In this document: positions 27,453 through 36,459 of the stretch, in pieces
Layout: each line of letters begins with the position of its first letter
Position numbering within the stretch: position 1 is the stretch's first letter
Program-made: the position numbers and the translations under genes
NCBI GenBank assembly: GCA_038204465.1
Contig: JBBRCX010000022.1
Span: 1-48,707 of the forward strand
Origin: JBBRCX01 sp038204465
Lineage (GTDB): Bacteria; Planctomycetota; Phycisphaerae; Tepidisphaerales; Tepidisphaeraceae
Direction: 5' to 3'
DNA length: 48,707 nt
Notes under the pieces: model-generated
Database searches by the model: none
What the model saw: the letters and a program-made list of their open reading frames with translations, nothing else
What the model was told of the DNA's origin: nothing

Positions 27453-30101
27453 TCACGCCACCGACGCCGCGCCGGCCTCGACGTCGTACTCCTCGTCGGC
27501 AGTCGGCTGCTGAGCGGCGGGCTTGCCGCCAGGCAGGGGCAGCGGCTGCTTTGGCTTGGGATAGACGGGGTAGAAGCCGGCGTCTTCCGCAACCTGATCG
27601 ACAAGCCCCAGCACCGGGTTCACCACGCGCCAGCGGTTGACGACGAACAGCGTCCACCAGGTGAGCGGGATCAGCACGGCAGTGCGGCTGAAGGGCCAGA
27701 GGTGAAGCACCAACAGCCCGGCAAGCATCACGCTGGCGGCCAGAAGGACCTTTGTGAAGTTGCTCATCAGCGGCTCGACACGGACGCGAGTGAGCTTCCC
27801 GACGTGATGATGGTGCTCGGTGGCGGTGGTCAGCCTGATCTTCACATAGCGGCTGCCGTAGATCTCCATGTCCCATTCCTGCCACCCACTGTCGACGCGC
27901 ATGCGCCACCCGTTGGCCCGCACTTCTTCGGTGATCTTTTCCAGCAGCGAGAAGCGCCCGTGAAACTTGCTCCAGTATTTCAGTGTCTTGCGGTCCTCCG
28001 GATCGACCGGCAACGGCTGCGTCCGGCGGTAGCCGCGCGCCTCGGGCTTCATCACCTTTGCCTTGAGCCGCACGGAATACCGCGCCCAGCCGCGCGTGAT
28101 CGGCTGGCGCAGATGCAGCAGCGCGATGAGCGGCCGGCTCAGCCAGTGCTTGTGCTTCGTCTCCGGCGCCTGCCACGCTGCGATGATCGACAGCGCGATC
28201 GGCGTAGCGAACATCGCCACCGCTATCCAGAGCAGGGACGGCAACACCAGGCCGAGGACGGCGACGAATGCGGCGAGCAGATGCCACTCGATGCTCATCA
28301 GCATCATCAGCGCCATTGACGCGGGCTTGCGGTAGATCGTCTGAAAGAGCCCGGTGCCAAAGAGGCCATGGTAGATCACGTCGCGGCCGAGCCGGATGCC
28401 GATCTCATCGCTGCCGTAGATCTTGCCGCGCCAGTGGCTCGCTCCCAGCGTATTGAAATGATCCGGATGTTTGTACTTCAGCAGCGCCTCCGCTTCGCCG
28501 TAGCCGCGCTGCTGCTTGAGGTATGCCTTGATGGTGTTTCGGCGGTAATGCCACACCTGCGCCGCCGGCGCAAAGCCGATCGGATAACCCAGGTCCTGGA
28601 GGCGCCAAATGAGGTCGACGTCGTCGCCGGCTTTTCGGAACTGAGGATCGAAGCCATTCACCTGTTTCAAGGCCCAGGTGTAGAAGGCCATGTTACAACC
28701 CGGCACGTGCTCGGCGGTGCGGTCGTCCACCATCACGTGCGTCGGGCCGCCGGGCGAAAGCCCCACGCAGTCGGCGACCCAGCTTCCTTCGTCGGGGATC
28801 AGGTTGGGCCCGCCCATGCCGGTGTAACCGCTGCGGACCAGTGCCAGCGCGAGGTAGTACAGCCAGTCCTCATCGGCCTCGCAGTCGCTGTCGGTGTAAA
28901 CGACGATCTCGCCGCGTGCGGCATTCATGCCCACATTGCGCGCGTGCGAAAGGCCCATGTTTTTTTGGCGGATGTTGCGCACTTCCGGGAAACTCTTCAG
29001 AATCTCGGGCGTGGCATCGGTGCTGCCGTCGTCGACGAAGATCACTTCGAAATCCGGATATCGCAGCCGGCGCATCGAGTTGAGGCACGATTCAATCGTG
29101 CTGGCGCCGTTGTAAGAACAGATGACCACGCTCACCATCGGCAGTTTCACCTCGGCCACCTGCGGGACGCGCTTAAACAGGTCGGAGATCACTGCGAAGG
29201 AGAGCTTGGGGGTGCGGTCTCGCCGAACCAGCCCAAACGCCCAGTCTTCGATCTGGTAGCCGTGGGTGAACCAGTCGTCGGTGAAGCTGAAGAGGAAGAT
29301 GCCGACCAGGCCTTCGTCGAAGACCGCGCGCACCTGCGTCTGCAGGATTTGCGCCTGGCGCTCTTCGCTGTATTCCTGCATCGTGTCGATGCCGTACTCG
29401 CCGAGCATGAGCGGCAGGTCGCCGGCGACGTTCTGCAGGCGGGCGAGATAGTTGCGGAAGACCGGCTCGTCGTGCAGGTAGACGTTGAAGCAGACAAAGT
29501 CGAGATGGTGCGGCCGCAGGTATTCGGTCGTGGGGAAGTTGGCGAAGGTGAACAGGCACTCCGGCGCTTCGGCCTTGCCGACGGCGATCAGCTCATCGAT
29601 AAACGCTTCGATCCTGTCCGCGCCGGAAAAGCGGACGATGTCGGACGGGATCTCATTGACCACGCTGATAGCGAAGACCGCCGGGTGGTTCCCGCAGCGC
29701 CGGGCGCAATCGCGCACGGCGTCGCACGCCTGCGCGGAGACCTCCGAGTCGCCGCAGAACGTGAGGTTCTTGGGCCACGAGACGTCGAGAAAGATTTTCA
29801 GGCCCATCTGCTGGGCCAGATCGAGGAACCAGTCGGGTGGCACGTGATAGATGCGCAGGCAATTGGCGCCCAGCTCAAGCATCTGCTCAAAGTCTTTTCG
29901 GATCTGCTGGCGTTCGGGGAGCGGCAGGCCCTCGCGAATGGGGGCGAAGGGGCCGTAAGTGACGCCCTTGACGTAGAACTTGTCGTCTCCAAGGCGGAAG
30001 AATTTCCCATCGCGTCGGACGCGGTCGGTGAATGGCTTGGCGCGGCGCTGTCGGCCGGCGACGGGGGCAGCGGCCTGGGTGCTCGTGAAGGCGAACGTCA
30101 T
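27453..30101 (-). CDS. Glycosidase (TIM barrel)-family 2 glycosyltransferase fusion
   Basis: The 882-residue protein has two enzymatic halves. Residues about 30-310 form a GH2/GH5-like clan A barrel with an acid/base glutamate at E150 (SVVNEIPSD) and a nucleophile at E235 (LMLGEYGID). Residues about 320-560 are a family 2 glycosyltransferase with DDGSTD (357-362), a DSD metal site (D404, D406), GDDVDL (492-497) and QQRGYG (530-535). Two or more membrane helices follow near 600-680, with more near 770-820. The domain order is reminiscent of bacterial GH-GT2 glucan synthases such as NdvB, which build and trim cyclic beta-glucans. The adjacent ABC gene, two bases downstream, supports a synthesis-and-export pair. 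About 250 bases upstream are non-coding and contain no clear promoter. Confidence 0.85.
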   Translation of the reverse strand: MTFAFTSTQAAAPVAGRQRRAKPFTDRVRRDGKFFRLGDDKFYVKGVTYGPFAPIREGLPLPERQQIRKDFEQMLELGANCLRIYHVPPDWFLDLAQQMGLKIFLDVSWPKNLTFCGDSEVSAQACDAVRDCARRCGNHPAVFAISVVNEIPSDIVRFSGADRIEAFIDELIAVGKAEAPECLFTFANFPTTEYLRPHHLDFVCFNVYLHDEPVFRNYLARLQNVAGDLPLMLGEYGIDTMQEYSEERQAQILQTQVRAVFDEGLVGIFLFSFTDDWFTHGYQIEDWAFGLVRRDRTPKLSFAVISDLFKRVPQVAEVKLPMVSVVICSYNGASTIESCLNSMRRLRYPDFEVIFVDDGSTDATPEILKSFPEVRNIRQKNMGLSHARNVGMNAARGEIVVYTDSDCEADEDWLYYLALALVRSGYTGMGGPNLIPDEGSWVADCVGLSPGGPTHVMVDDRTAEHVPGCNMAFYTWALKQVNGFDPQFRKAGDDVDLIWRLQDLGYPIGFAPAAQVWHYRRNTIKAYLKQQRGYGEAEALLKYKHPDHFNTLGASHWRGKIYGSDEIGIRLGRDVIYHGLFGTGLFQTIYRKPASMALMMLMSIEWHLLAAFVAVLGLVLPSLLWIAVAMFATPIALSIIAAWQAPETKHKHWLSRPLIALLHLRQPITRGWARYSVRLKAKVMKPEARGYRRTQPLPVDPEDRKTLKYWSKFHGRFSLLEKITEEVRANGWRMRVDSGWQEWDMEIYGSRYVKIRLTTATEHHHHVGKLTRVRVEPLMSNFTKVLLAASVMLAGLLVLHLWPFSRTAVLIPLTWWTLFVVNRWRVVNPVLGLVDQVAEDAGFYPVYPKPKQPLPLPGGKPAAQQPTADEEYDVEAGAASVA

Positions 30102-30355
30102 AGAGAGTCGTCCCTGACCGGCTGGTGCTGTAAATCCCGCTCGCCGATCAAGTCAAAATCAGCCAACGGAAGAATTTGCCGTCATGCCTGGATGGAGGGC
30201 AGTATCTTACCCACCTTCCCGCCCGTCGAGAAGAAAAATCGAGTTCTCGCCGCCCGAAGGGCTCGGCTGGCGTCGGTTTAGACAACAAAATGGGGGCGCG
30301 GGCTAGCAAGCCGGGAAGAAGCACGGACGGTGGCAGGATTGGGAACGCAACGGGT

Positions 30356-30562
30356 CTATGCCGGGTCGAACCCGCCCCGCGCGCCCGGATGGCACCGGCA
30401 GATGCGCTTCGCCGCCCGCCACGCGCCCGTCCAGGGGCCGTACTTCGTGACCGCGTCGATGGCGTACTGGCTGCAACTCGGGAAGTAGCGGCACTGGCCA
30501 CCGAGAAACTGACCGATGGTGGCGCGATAAAGCAGGACGAGTTGGACGAGCAGCCAGCGCAT
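30356..30562 (-). CDS. yidD: Membrane protein insertion efficiency factor YidD
   Basis: The 68-residue product matches YidD: MRWLLVQLVLLYRATIGQFL, then CRYFPSCSQYAIDAVTKYG and a C-terminal CRCHP-GGFDP block. YidD helps YidC insert inner-membrane proteins. The ATG at 30562 lies two bases after the rnpA stop, the normal order rnpA-yidD. The longer frame, starting in another gene's sequence, is rejected. yidC is not next to it here. Confidence 0.93.
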   Translation of the reverse strand: MRWLLVQLVLLYRATIGQFLGGQCRYFPSCSQYAIDAVTKYGPWTGAWRAAKRICRCHPGARGGFDPA

Positions 30563-30564
30563 GC

Positions 30565-30954
30565 TTACTCGCTCTCCGATTCTGTCACCGCGCCGGGCGC
30601 CGGACGATCTTTCCACACCGCGTGCAACTTCACGAACAACGCGCTCAAGAGCCGCTGGTAGTCGGCGAGGATGAGCGGCTCGTGCGGGCGGACGACGATC
30701 ACCCAATCATACCCGCGCGGCAGGTCGTGCTGCAGAAGCCGGAACGATTCGCGCAGCAGCCTTCGAATCCGGTTGCGCCGCACGGCGTTGCCCACCCGCC
30801 GCGAAGTGCTCAGGCCGAGACGCGGATGATCTTTGGAGTTCGGCAGCGCATACACGGTCAACGGTCCGCGCGACTGTCGCACGCCCGCCTCGTAGACAGC
30901 TTTGAACTCCGAGGGTCGGCGCAGATGCAGGGATCGCCGAAAGCTGTACCGCAT
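30565..30954 (-). CDS. rnpA: Ribonuclease P protein component
   Basis: The 129-residue basic protein has the family blocks LRRPSEFKAVYEAG and the conserved RVGNAVRRNRIRRLLRESFR, which binds the RNase P RNA. It is a subunit of the enzyme that removes 5' leaders from tRNA precursors. In most bacteria rpmH (ribosomal protein L34) lies directly upstream; here the MazF-like gene is 34 bases upstream instead and no rpmH is present. The C-terminal tail is acidic. Confidence 0.95.
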   Translation of the reverse strand: MRYSFRRSLHLRRPSEFKAVYEAGVRQSRGPLTVYALPNSKDHPRLGLSTSRRVGNAVRRNRIRRLLRESFRLLQHDLPRGYDWVIVVRPHEPLILADYQRLLSALFVKLHAVWKDRPAPGAVTESESE

Positions 30955-30988
30955 TGTTTGCCTTCATTCCACAACGTGATGGGATCCT

Positions 30989-31360
30989 CTATTGAAAGAG
31001 TCCCAGCGCGAATCGGATTGCAGCTTGCGCTTTAGCGAGATACTCGTCGCTCACATGTCCCGAAGGGCGCTGCGGAAAACGTCGTGAATCAATGGAAGTG
31101 ATTTGGAATGCGCGAAAGATTGTTTCCTGCGGCAATCCGGAGTGGCTCGCGGGGACGCGAACATCAGTCGGGTAATCGCGAAGCTTGTTGGAACCCTTTG
31201 TACCAGGCATCACCGTGATTAATAGAATCGTGTGCTCACGCTCTGCTAGTGCATTGATCAGGTTGGTCGACACGACCAGAGCTGGCCGCTCCTTGGCCGG
31301 CTCCCTCCCATCAATCGATCCAAAATCTAGAAAGTAAACCTCGCCCTGGCGAATAGGCAT
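30989..31360 (-). CDS. MazF/PemK-family endoribonuclease toxin
   Basis: The 123-residue product has the MazF family features: GEVYFLDFG, RPALVVSTNLIN and the C-terminal GLPQETIFRAFQITSIDSRRF block. MazF enzymes cleave mRNA at short sequence motifs and are held inactive by a cognate antitoxin. The gene follows a 95-residue gene after 21 bases, which is the usual spacing and order for an antitoxin-toxin pair. It ends 34 bases before rnpA. No ribosome-binding site is obvious. Confidence 0.85.
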   Translation of the reverse strand: MPIRQGEVYFLDFGSIDGREPAKERPALVVSTNLINALAEREHTILLITVMPGTKGSNKLRDYPTDVRVPASHSGLPQETIFRAFQITSIDSRRFPQRPSGHVSDEYLAKAQAAIRFALGLFQ

Positions 31361-31381
31361 GATTTGTGTGAGTCGAGACGC

Positions 31382-31669
31382 TCAGTCTTCTTCGTCGGGC
31401 TCCCGCAGCACGTTCGGGTCAGCTCCCATCGTCTGAATGTCCGCCATTGACTTCGAATACCCCTTTACCTTCGGCGAGAACCACGGCGCATCACCGCTAG
31501 TCATCATTCCGTTCAGGTCATGCAAGAGAGTACTCGTAACCAGAGGGAAGCTGAGTTGGTTTTTGATGCAATAGTCGATGAAGGCCTGAAGATCGCGCAG
31601 GAAATCGACCTGCTTCTGGGTCATCGGTCCATACAACCTCTTCGTCAATGTTTCGATTGATTCAGACAT
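31382..31669 (-). CDS. Hypothetical protein, possible antitoxin of the MazF-like toxin
   Basis: This 95-residue protein has an N-terminal segment with helical character (SIETLTKRLYGPMTQKQVDF and onward) and an acidic C-terminus ending PDEED. I recognise no AbrB, ribbon-helix-helix or HTH antitoxin fold. Its position, 21 bases upstream of the toxin gene on the same strand, is the only reason to propose an antitoxin role. The acidic tail would suit toxin binding (inference). The upstream frame is a continuation of the open frame and not coding. Confidence 0.6.
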   Translation of the reverse strand: MSESIETLTKRLYGPMTQKQVDFLRDLQAFIDYCIKNQLSFPLVTSTLLHDLNGMMTSGDAPWFSPKVKGYSKSMADIQTMGADPNVLREPDEED

Positions 31670-31760
31670 TTTATTCCGACCGTTGACGTCGAGCCCCGTG
31701 GCACAATCAAAACAATACGATCTCGCGACCCAGAAAACAATGGAAGGATTGCTGCTCGAA

Positions 31761-32762
31761 TCAATGGATTCCCTTCGCGGCCAGCCAGCGCTCGGCATCC
31801 AGGGCCGCCTTGCAACCCATGCCGGCGGCAGTGACGGCCTGCTTGTACATGGGATCGGCGACGTCCCCCGCCGCGAAGACGCCTTCGACGCTGGTCGTCG
31901 ATCGGGAAGTGTCCTGCAGGATGATGAAGCCTTTGGAGTCGAGCTCGAGCTGGCCTTCGAGGAACTTTGTATTCGGTGTGTGGCCGATGGCAACGAACAT
32001 GCCCGCGGCGGGAATTTTGCTCACGTCGCCGGATTGAAGGTTCTTCACCAGGACGGCGGTCATGCTCGGGACTGTTTCGCCTGCCCCGTTCACGTGCTCC
32101 TCGCCGACGACTTCCTCGATGACGGAGTTCCAGACCGGCTTGACCTTCGGGTTGCCCAGCAGGCGCTGGGCCATGATGGGGCTGGCGCGGCTCATGTTGT
32201 CGCGCCGGTGCACAAGATGCACCGCGCTGGCGAATTTTGTGAGATAGCTCCCCTCTTCCGCGGCGGAATCTCCTCCGCCCACCACGATCAAAGGCTGGTT
32301 GCGGAAACGCGGCAGAGCGCCGTCGCAGACCGCGCACGCTGAAACCCCAAAGTTCTTGTAGCGGTTCTCCGATTCCAGCCCGAGGTAATTAGCGCTCGCG
32401 CCGGTCGCGATCACGATCGCCTGCGCTTCGAGCTTCTCCCCCTGCGAGTCTTCCAGGGCAAACGGCCGCTTCGAAAGATCCACCCTGACGATGTCTTCGG
32501 TGATGATGCGCGTTCCGAAGCGCGTGGACTGCTCGCGCATCTTCAGCATCAGGTCGGGCCCCAGCACGCCCTCGGGAAAGCCGGGGAAATTCTCGACGTC
32601 GGTTGTCCAATTGAGTTGGCCCAGCGGAAGCGTTCCGCGCAGACGATTGTCCTCGGAGATAGCGCCTTCATAGACGAGCGGGTTGAGGTTGGCGCGGGCG
32701 GCATAGATCGCGCCTGTCCAACCCGCGGGGCCCGAACCGATAATCACCAGTTTCTCTACCAT
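31761..32762 (-). CDS. trxB: Thioredoxin-disulfide reductase
   Basis: The 333-residue flavoprotein reduces thioredoxin with NADPH. The FAD site GSGPAG is at residues 9-14, the redox pair CAVC at 143-146 and the NADPH site GGGDSA at 162-167, and FAAGDVAD closes the FAD domain. The active-site variant CAVCDGA, with PRFRNQP after it, resembles eukaryotic-type (plant and fungal) NTRs more than the CATCDG of E. coli. The start at 32762 gives MVEKLVIIGSGP, the usual N-terminus; residues before that are non-coding. Confidence 0.95.
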   Translation of the reverse strand: MVEKLVIIGSGPAGWTGAIYAARANLNPLVYEGAISEDNRLRGTLPLGQLNWTTDVENFPGFPEGVLGPDLMLKMREQSTRFGTRIITEDIVRVDLSKRPFALEDSQGEKLEAQAIVIATGASANYLGLESENRYKNFGVSACAVCDGALPRFRNQPLIVVGGGDSAAEEGSYLTKFASAVHLVHRRDNMSRASPIMAQRLLGNPKVKPVWNSVIEEVVGEEHVNGAGETVPSMTAVLVKNLQSGDVSKIPAAGMFVAIGHTPNTKFLEGQLELDSKGFIILQDTSRSTTSVEGVFAAGDVADPMYKQAVTAAGMGCKAALDAERWLAAKGIH

Positions 32763-32820
32763 AAGATTCGTCGTTCGCAACTGAAAAAGCCGGGACATTC
32801 GGCCGCGGCACTGACTTATT

Positions 32821-33891
32821 CTAGGAGGCGATCCTGGCGCAGACCGCCTCGCCGACCTGCGTGGTCGTCGCGGCGCCGCCGAGATCGCGCGTGTGATTTT
32901 TCGAGTCGGCCACAACATCCTCGCAGGCCTGCTGAATCGCCCTGGCGGCCTTCGCCTGGCCAAGGAAGTCCAGCATCATGGCGACCGAGAGGAAGGTGGC
33001 AATTGGATTCGCGTAGTTCTTGCCCGCGATGTCCGGCGCGCTGCCGTGGACCGGCTCGAACATGCTGGGTGCCTGGCGAGTCGGGTTGATGTTGCCGCTG
33101 GCCGCCATTCCCATGCCGCCCTGAATCGCTGCGCCGAGGTCGGTGATGATGTCGCCGAACATGTTGGTCGTGACGATCACGTCGTAAACGGCGGGCCTGG
33201 TGACCATATACATCGCGCAGGCGTCGACGTGGTGGTAGTCGGTCGCGATTTCGGGATAGTCACCCTTGATCTGCTCGAAGGCCCGCTGCCAGAGGTTGTG
33301 TGCGAAGCGCAGCACGTTGGTCTTGGCTACGAGCGTTACTTTCTTGCGGCCGAACTGCTTCGCGTAGTCAAACGCGTAGCGGATGCAGCGTTCCACCCCG
33401 CGCCGGGTGGTGACTTCAATCTGGTTCGCCACCTCATGCGGCGTGTCCTTATAAAGAAACCCGCCGTTGCCGCAATAGAGCCCTTCGGTGTTTTCCCGCA
33501 CGATGATCATGTCGATGTCGGCCGGCTTCGCATTCTTCAAGGGCGTCGGCACATTCGGCAGGAGCCGGGTCGGGCGCAGGTTGATGTACTGGTCGAGCTC
33601 AAAGCGCATCTTGAGCAGGATCTCGGTTTCGAGGATTCCCTGCGGGATCTGCGCGCTGCCGCGGGGATCGACGCCAACCGCGCCGAAGAGAATTGCATCA
33701 TGCGCGGCCAGTTCCTTCAGCGCGGAATCGGGGAGCGTCTGCTTGGTTTCGAGGTAATACTCGCCCCCGAAGGGATAATGGTCGGTGCTGTAGGTGAAGC
33801 CGAACTTGCGGCCGGCCTCCTTGAGCACTTTCAGCCCTTCGGGGATGACCTCTTTGCCGACGCCGTCACCCGGCATCACCGCAATCTTCAT
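32821..33891 (-). CDS. leuB: Isopropylmalate dehydrogenase-family protein
   Basis: The 356-residue protein begins MKIAVMPGDGVGKEVIPEG and has the family blocks LFGAVGVDPRG, LRPTRLLPNVPTPLKN, IIVRENTEGLY, DIITDLGAAIQGG and PVHGSAPDIAGK. These identify a beta-decarboxylating NAD-dependent dehydrogenase, most likely 3-isopropylmalate dehydrogenase of leucine synthesis. Related enzymes (homoisocitrate or tartrate dehydrogenase) share these motifs, and no other leu genes are nearby, so the substrate is not certain. The ATG at 33891 has GGAG six bases upstream. Confidence 0.85.
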   Translation of the reverse strand: MKIAVMPGDGVGKEVIPEGLKVLKEAGRKFGFTYSTDHYPFGGEYYLETKQTLPDSALKELAAHDAILFGAVGVDPRGSAQIPQGILETEILLKMRFELDQYINLRPTRLLPNVPTPLKNAKPADIDMIIVRENTEGLYCGNGGFLYKDTPHEVANQIEVTTRRGVERCIRYAFDYAKQFGRKKVTLVAKTNVLRFAHNLWQRAFEQIKGDYPEIATDYHHVDACAMYMVTRPAVYDVIVTTNMFGDIITDLGAAIQGGMGMAASGNINPTRQAPSMFEPVHGSAPDIAGKNYANPIATFLSVAMMLDFLGQAKAARAIQQACEDVVADSKNHTRDLGGAATTTQVGEAVCARIAS

Positions 33892-33964
33892 ACTGCTCCG
33901 TCGTGTGTCGCGCAGCGCTCGTTCTGACGCGACGCGCTGAGAATAGCGGTTGGTCGGGACCGTT

Positions 33965-34882
33965 TCAAACGATCCCATTCCACAGCCGGATCGTTTCGGC
34001 TTCGAGAAGCTCCGCGGGCCGATCGCCAGCGATCCACTGGACGTTTGGGAAGCGGCGGAACCACTTCATCTGGCGGCGCGCCAACTGCCGGGTCGCGATC
34101 TTAATCTGCTCCCCCGCCTCCTCCAGGGACAGCTTTCCCGACAGGTGGTCAATCAGCTCGTGATATCCTGTCCCTTCCACGGCGGTTGCGGAGAGGCCGC
34201 CTTCATTCAACAACCGCCGGACCTCTTGCACCCATCCCGCGTCGAGCATCGCTTTCACGCGGGCATTGATCCGCCGGTTGAGCGCCTCACGATCCCAGTG
34301 CAGCCCCACCCACGCTGCGTGATAGCGCTGCTCGGATGACGACCATTCATTTTGCATCGAGGAGATCGGCTGCCCGGTGAGCTCGTGCACTTCCAGGGCG
34401 CGGATCAAGCGCCTCGTGTCGTTCCGATGGATCCTTTCCGCCGCGGGTTTGTCAATTGTCGCCAATCGCTCGTGCAGTTCGTCTCCCGACAGCGCGCGCA
34501 GGCGCGTGCGAATCGCCTCGTCGGCGGAGGGCCCTGTAAACAATCCCTGAAACAACGCCTTGTAATAGAGCGGCGTACCGCCCGTCGCGACCAGGGGCAT
34601 CCCGCGCGAAGCGGCGTCGGCGATGACCGCGTCAGCTGAGCGAACAAATCGCGCGACCGTAAAACTCTCTCGCGTCGAAACCAGATCGAGAAGGTGGTGG
34701 CGCACCTCGGCGCGCTGTCCGGCGGACGGCTTTGCTGTGCCGATCTCCATCCCACGGTAAACCTGCATCGAATCCAGACTCAGGATTTCGGCGCCTGCGC
34801 GACGCGCGACGGCGAGCGCCAGATCGCTCTTGCCAGATGCGGTTGGGCCGAGAATGACCAGGAGTTTCGCTTGGGCTGTCAT
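33965..34882 (-). CDS. miaA: tRNA dimethylallyltransferase
   Basis: The 305-residue enzyme prenylates A37 of tRNAs that read U-starting codons. The nucleotide-binding motif GPTASGKS is at residues 12-19, DSMQVYRGMEIGTAKP follows, and the C-terminal half has GTGYHELIDHLSG and RQLARRQMKWFRRF. ATG at 34882 is used; a GTG directly before it would add one codon. The leuB-type gene follows after about 70 bases. Confidence 0.95.
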   Translation of the reverse strand: MTAQAKLLVILGPTASGKSDLALAVARRAGAEILSLDSMQVYRGMEIGTAKPSAGQRAEVRHHLLDLVSTRESFTVARFVRSADAVIADAASRGMPLVATGGTPLYYKALFQGLFTGPSADEAIRTRLRALSGDELHERLATIDKPAAERIHRNDTRRLIRALEVHELTGQPISSMQNEWSSSEQRYHAAWVGLHWDREALNRRINARVKAMLDAGWVQEVRRLLNEGGLSATAVEGTGYHELIDHLSGKLSLEEAGEQIKIATRQLARRQMKWFRRFPNVQWIAGDRPAELLEAETIRLWNGIV

Positions 34883-35067
34883 CACGGCACCGTTTCAAAC
34901 GACATCAGTGACTGCCTGACGCGCGGCCAGCGGCGCTTTCGCGCCCGCCTGCGCGGCATCGAGGGCGATGACACTTGCGGCCCCAGTCGAGTGATGCACT
35001 TGCGGCGCTGTCAGCGGATATTGAAAGGTCGCGCTCTGCGCGCTCGAAGTCCCAGCCCGCGGGTTCC

Positions 35068-36198
35068 TCAGTGGTAAATCACCTCCGGCGGGTGCGCGAA
35101 ATCGTTCCACAGGCGATCGATCTGGTTCGCATCCGGCGGCCCATCAGACGTCACGAACCGATATCGAGCGTCGTATGGCTTGCCCGGCTCAATGGTTAAC
35201 TCGCCCAACTGCACCGGCGCGTAACAGAAAAATGGATTGCACGGGTGGATGCGCATCGGCTGGGGGGCCCGAAAATTGCTCGGATGATCCAGGATCGCAA
35301 TCCCCGCCAGTTTCCCGTCCACCTTGCCGCCGACATGGCACCAGCGGGCACGCGTCTCATGCCCGTTCGCGCGGGTCTTGCCTTCAGAGGTGAGGAAGAA
35401 GGTGTTCTCCTCGCCGTCCCACTCACGGTGCCCGCGAAATCCGAGGCCGCCGTACGGGTATTTCTTCAGCTTGAGCGGACTGCTTCCGGCACACTCCTGG
35501 TGAATCGTGAGGTCGAAGAGAAAGCAGGGTGCGTTCACGTTGTACGCGATGATGTCCCACGTCTCGATTAGCGCGGTCTTTGGCGCACCGGGCGCCATCA
35601 GGTCGACGAACCGGTGGACCGCGCGCAGTCCGCCACATACGGTCCCGGAGAACGTTCCGCCGAAATCCTCGACCTCCACCGTGGCCGTCTTCTGCATCAT
35701 GTTCCAGAAGTCCATCGTGCGTCCCTCAAACTCGCTCTGGGTCCAGGGCGACCAGATCCCGTGGTGATGCGGGTGGCTGGGCGCATACTCGTCGCTGATG
35801 AGGGTTCCACCCGGAGTGCGGATGGGATGAATGTAGCCGCCCCGCGCCAGCGCCGGGTCTGCGCCGGGCGGCGGCTGTGTCTTGGCGCCCTGGTAAGTGA
35901 ACGCATCTTTCGCGTCGACGCTGACACGAATCGCCCCACCGTCGTGCGTCGCCCGAACGGCTTGGCCAGCTTCCTGCCCGCGCTCCAGCCGATACTTGCG
36001 GCTGTCCCCAGCCTTCAGAACCTTAAGGTGGAATACTGCGCGCGAATCCGGGAGGAACTGCAGCGCCGTCACCCCACCCGCGTCGTCGCGCAGTTGCAGC
36101 CCCTGCGCGGGCACTTTACCTCCGATCGGCATCTCAACCACGGTCTCCCGACGATCAAACGCGCCGGCCAAGACCGTCAGCGATCCGCCCTCTTTCAT
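35068..36198 (-). CDS. PmoA-like (DUF6807) protein
   Basis: The product is 376 residues from the ATG at 36198, which is preceded by AAGGGA. It contains the DUF6807 signature DEYAPSHPHHHGIWSPWT and a hydrophobic-poor, beta-rich pattern with many conserved aromatic residues. PmoA proteins are frequent in Planctomycetota, often in sugar-related clusters, but the name is historical and no methane monooxygenase function follows. Most members carry a signal peptide; none is seen from this start. The frame is open for about 80 more codons, but those residues look non-coding and overlap the tRNA. Confidence 0.75.
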   Translation of the reverse strand: MKEGGSLTVLAGAFDRRETVVEMPIGGKVPAQGLQLRDDAGGVTALQFLPDSRAVFHLKVLKAGDSRKYRLERGQEAGQAVRATHDGGAIRVSVDAKDAFTYQGAKTQPPPGADPALARGGYIHPIRTPGGTLISDEYAPSHPHHHGIWSPWTQSEFEGRTMDFWNMMQKTATVEVEDFGGTFSGTVCGGLRAVHRFVDLMAPGAPKTALIETWDIIAYNVNAPCFLFDLTIHQECAGSSPLKLKKYPYGGLGFRGHREWDGEENTFFLTSEGKTRANGHETRARWCHVGGKVDGKLAGIAILDHPSNFRAPQPMRIHPCNPFFCYAPVQLGELTIEPGKPYDARYRFVTSDGPPDANQIDRLWNDFAHPPEVIYH

Positions 36199-36385
36199 CT
36201 CGTTTCCCTTGGTTGATCCCACGACAAACTCCGCGCTGAATGACCGGTTCCGCACCTCGACACGCCTCGCATCGGCAACGTTGGTGAATCTGAAATTCTG
36301 AGTTATGGACGAGACTCGAATTCGCCGGGCGACTGTCCAAACTCCGTGCTGTTCGAGTGTGTTTTTCCGAAGTGGGTGTTGAAAA

Positions 36386-36459
<74 letters not shown>

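Noticed and set aside
27451..28287. Extended N-terminus of the ABC exporter frame
   Set aside because: These residues are a shifted frame of the glycosyltransferase gene; the ABC family N-terminus fits the ATG at 27450.
28368..30281. 637-codon plus-strand frame opposite the GH-GT2 fusion gene
   Set aside because: Shadow of a gene whose motifs are clear on the minus strand.
33959..34902. 14-base direct repeat ACCGTTTCAAACGA on both sides of miaA (33959 and 34889)
   Set aside because: A few 14-base matches are expected by chance in a 49-kb window, and there is no other sign of insertion or mobility.
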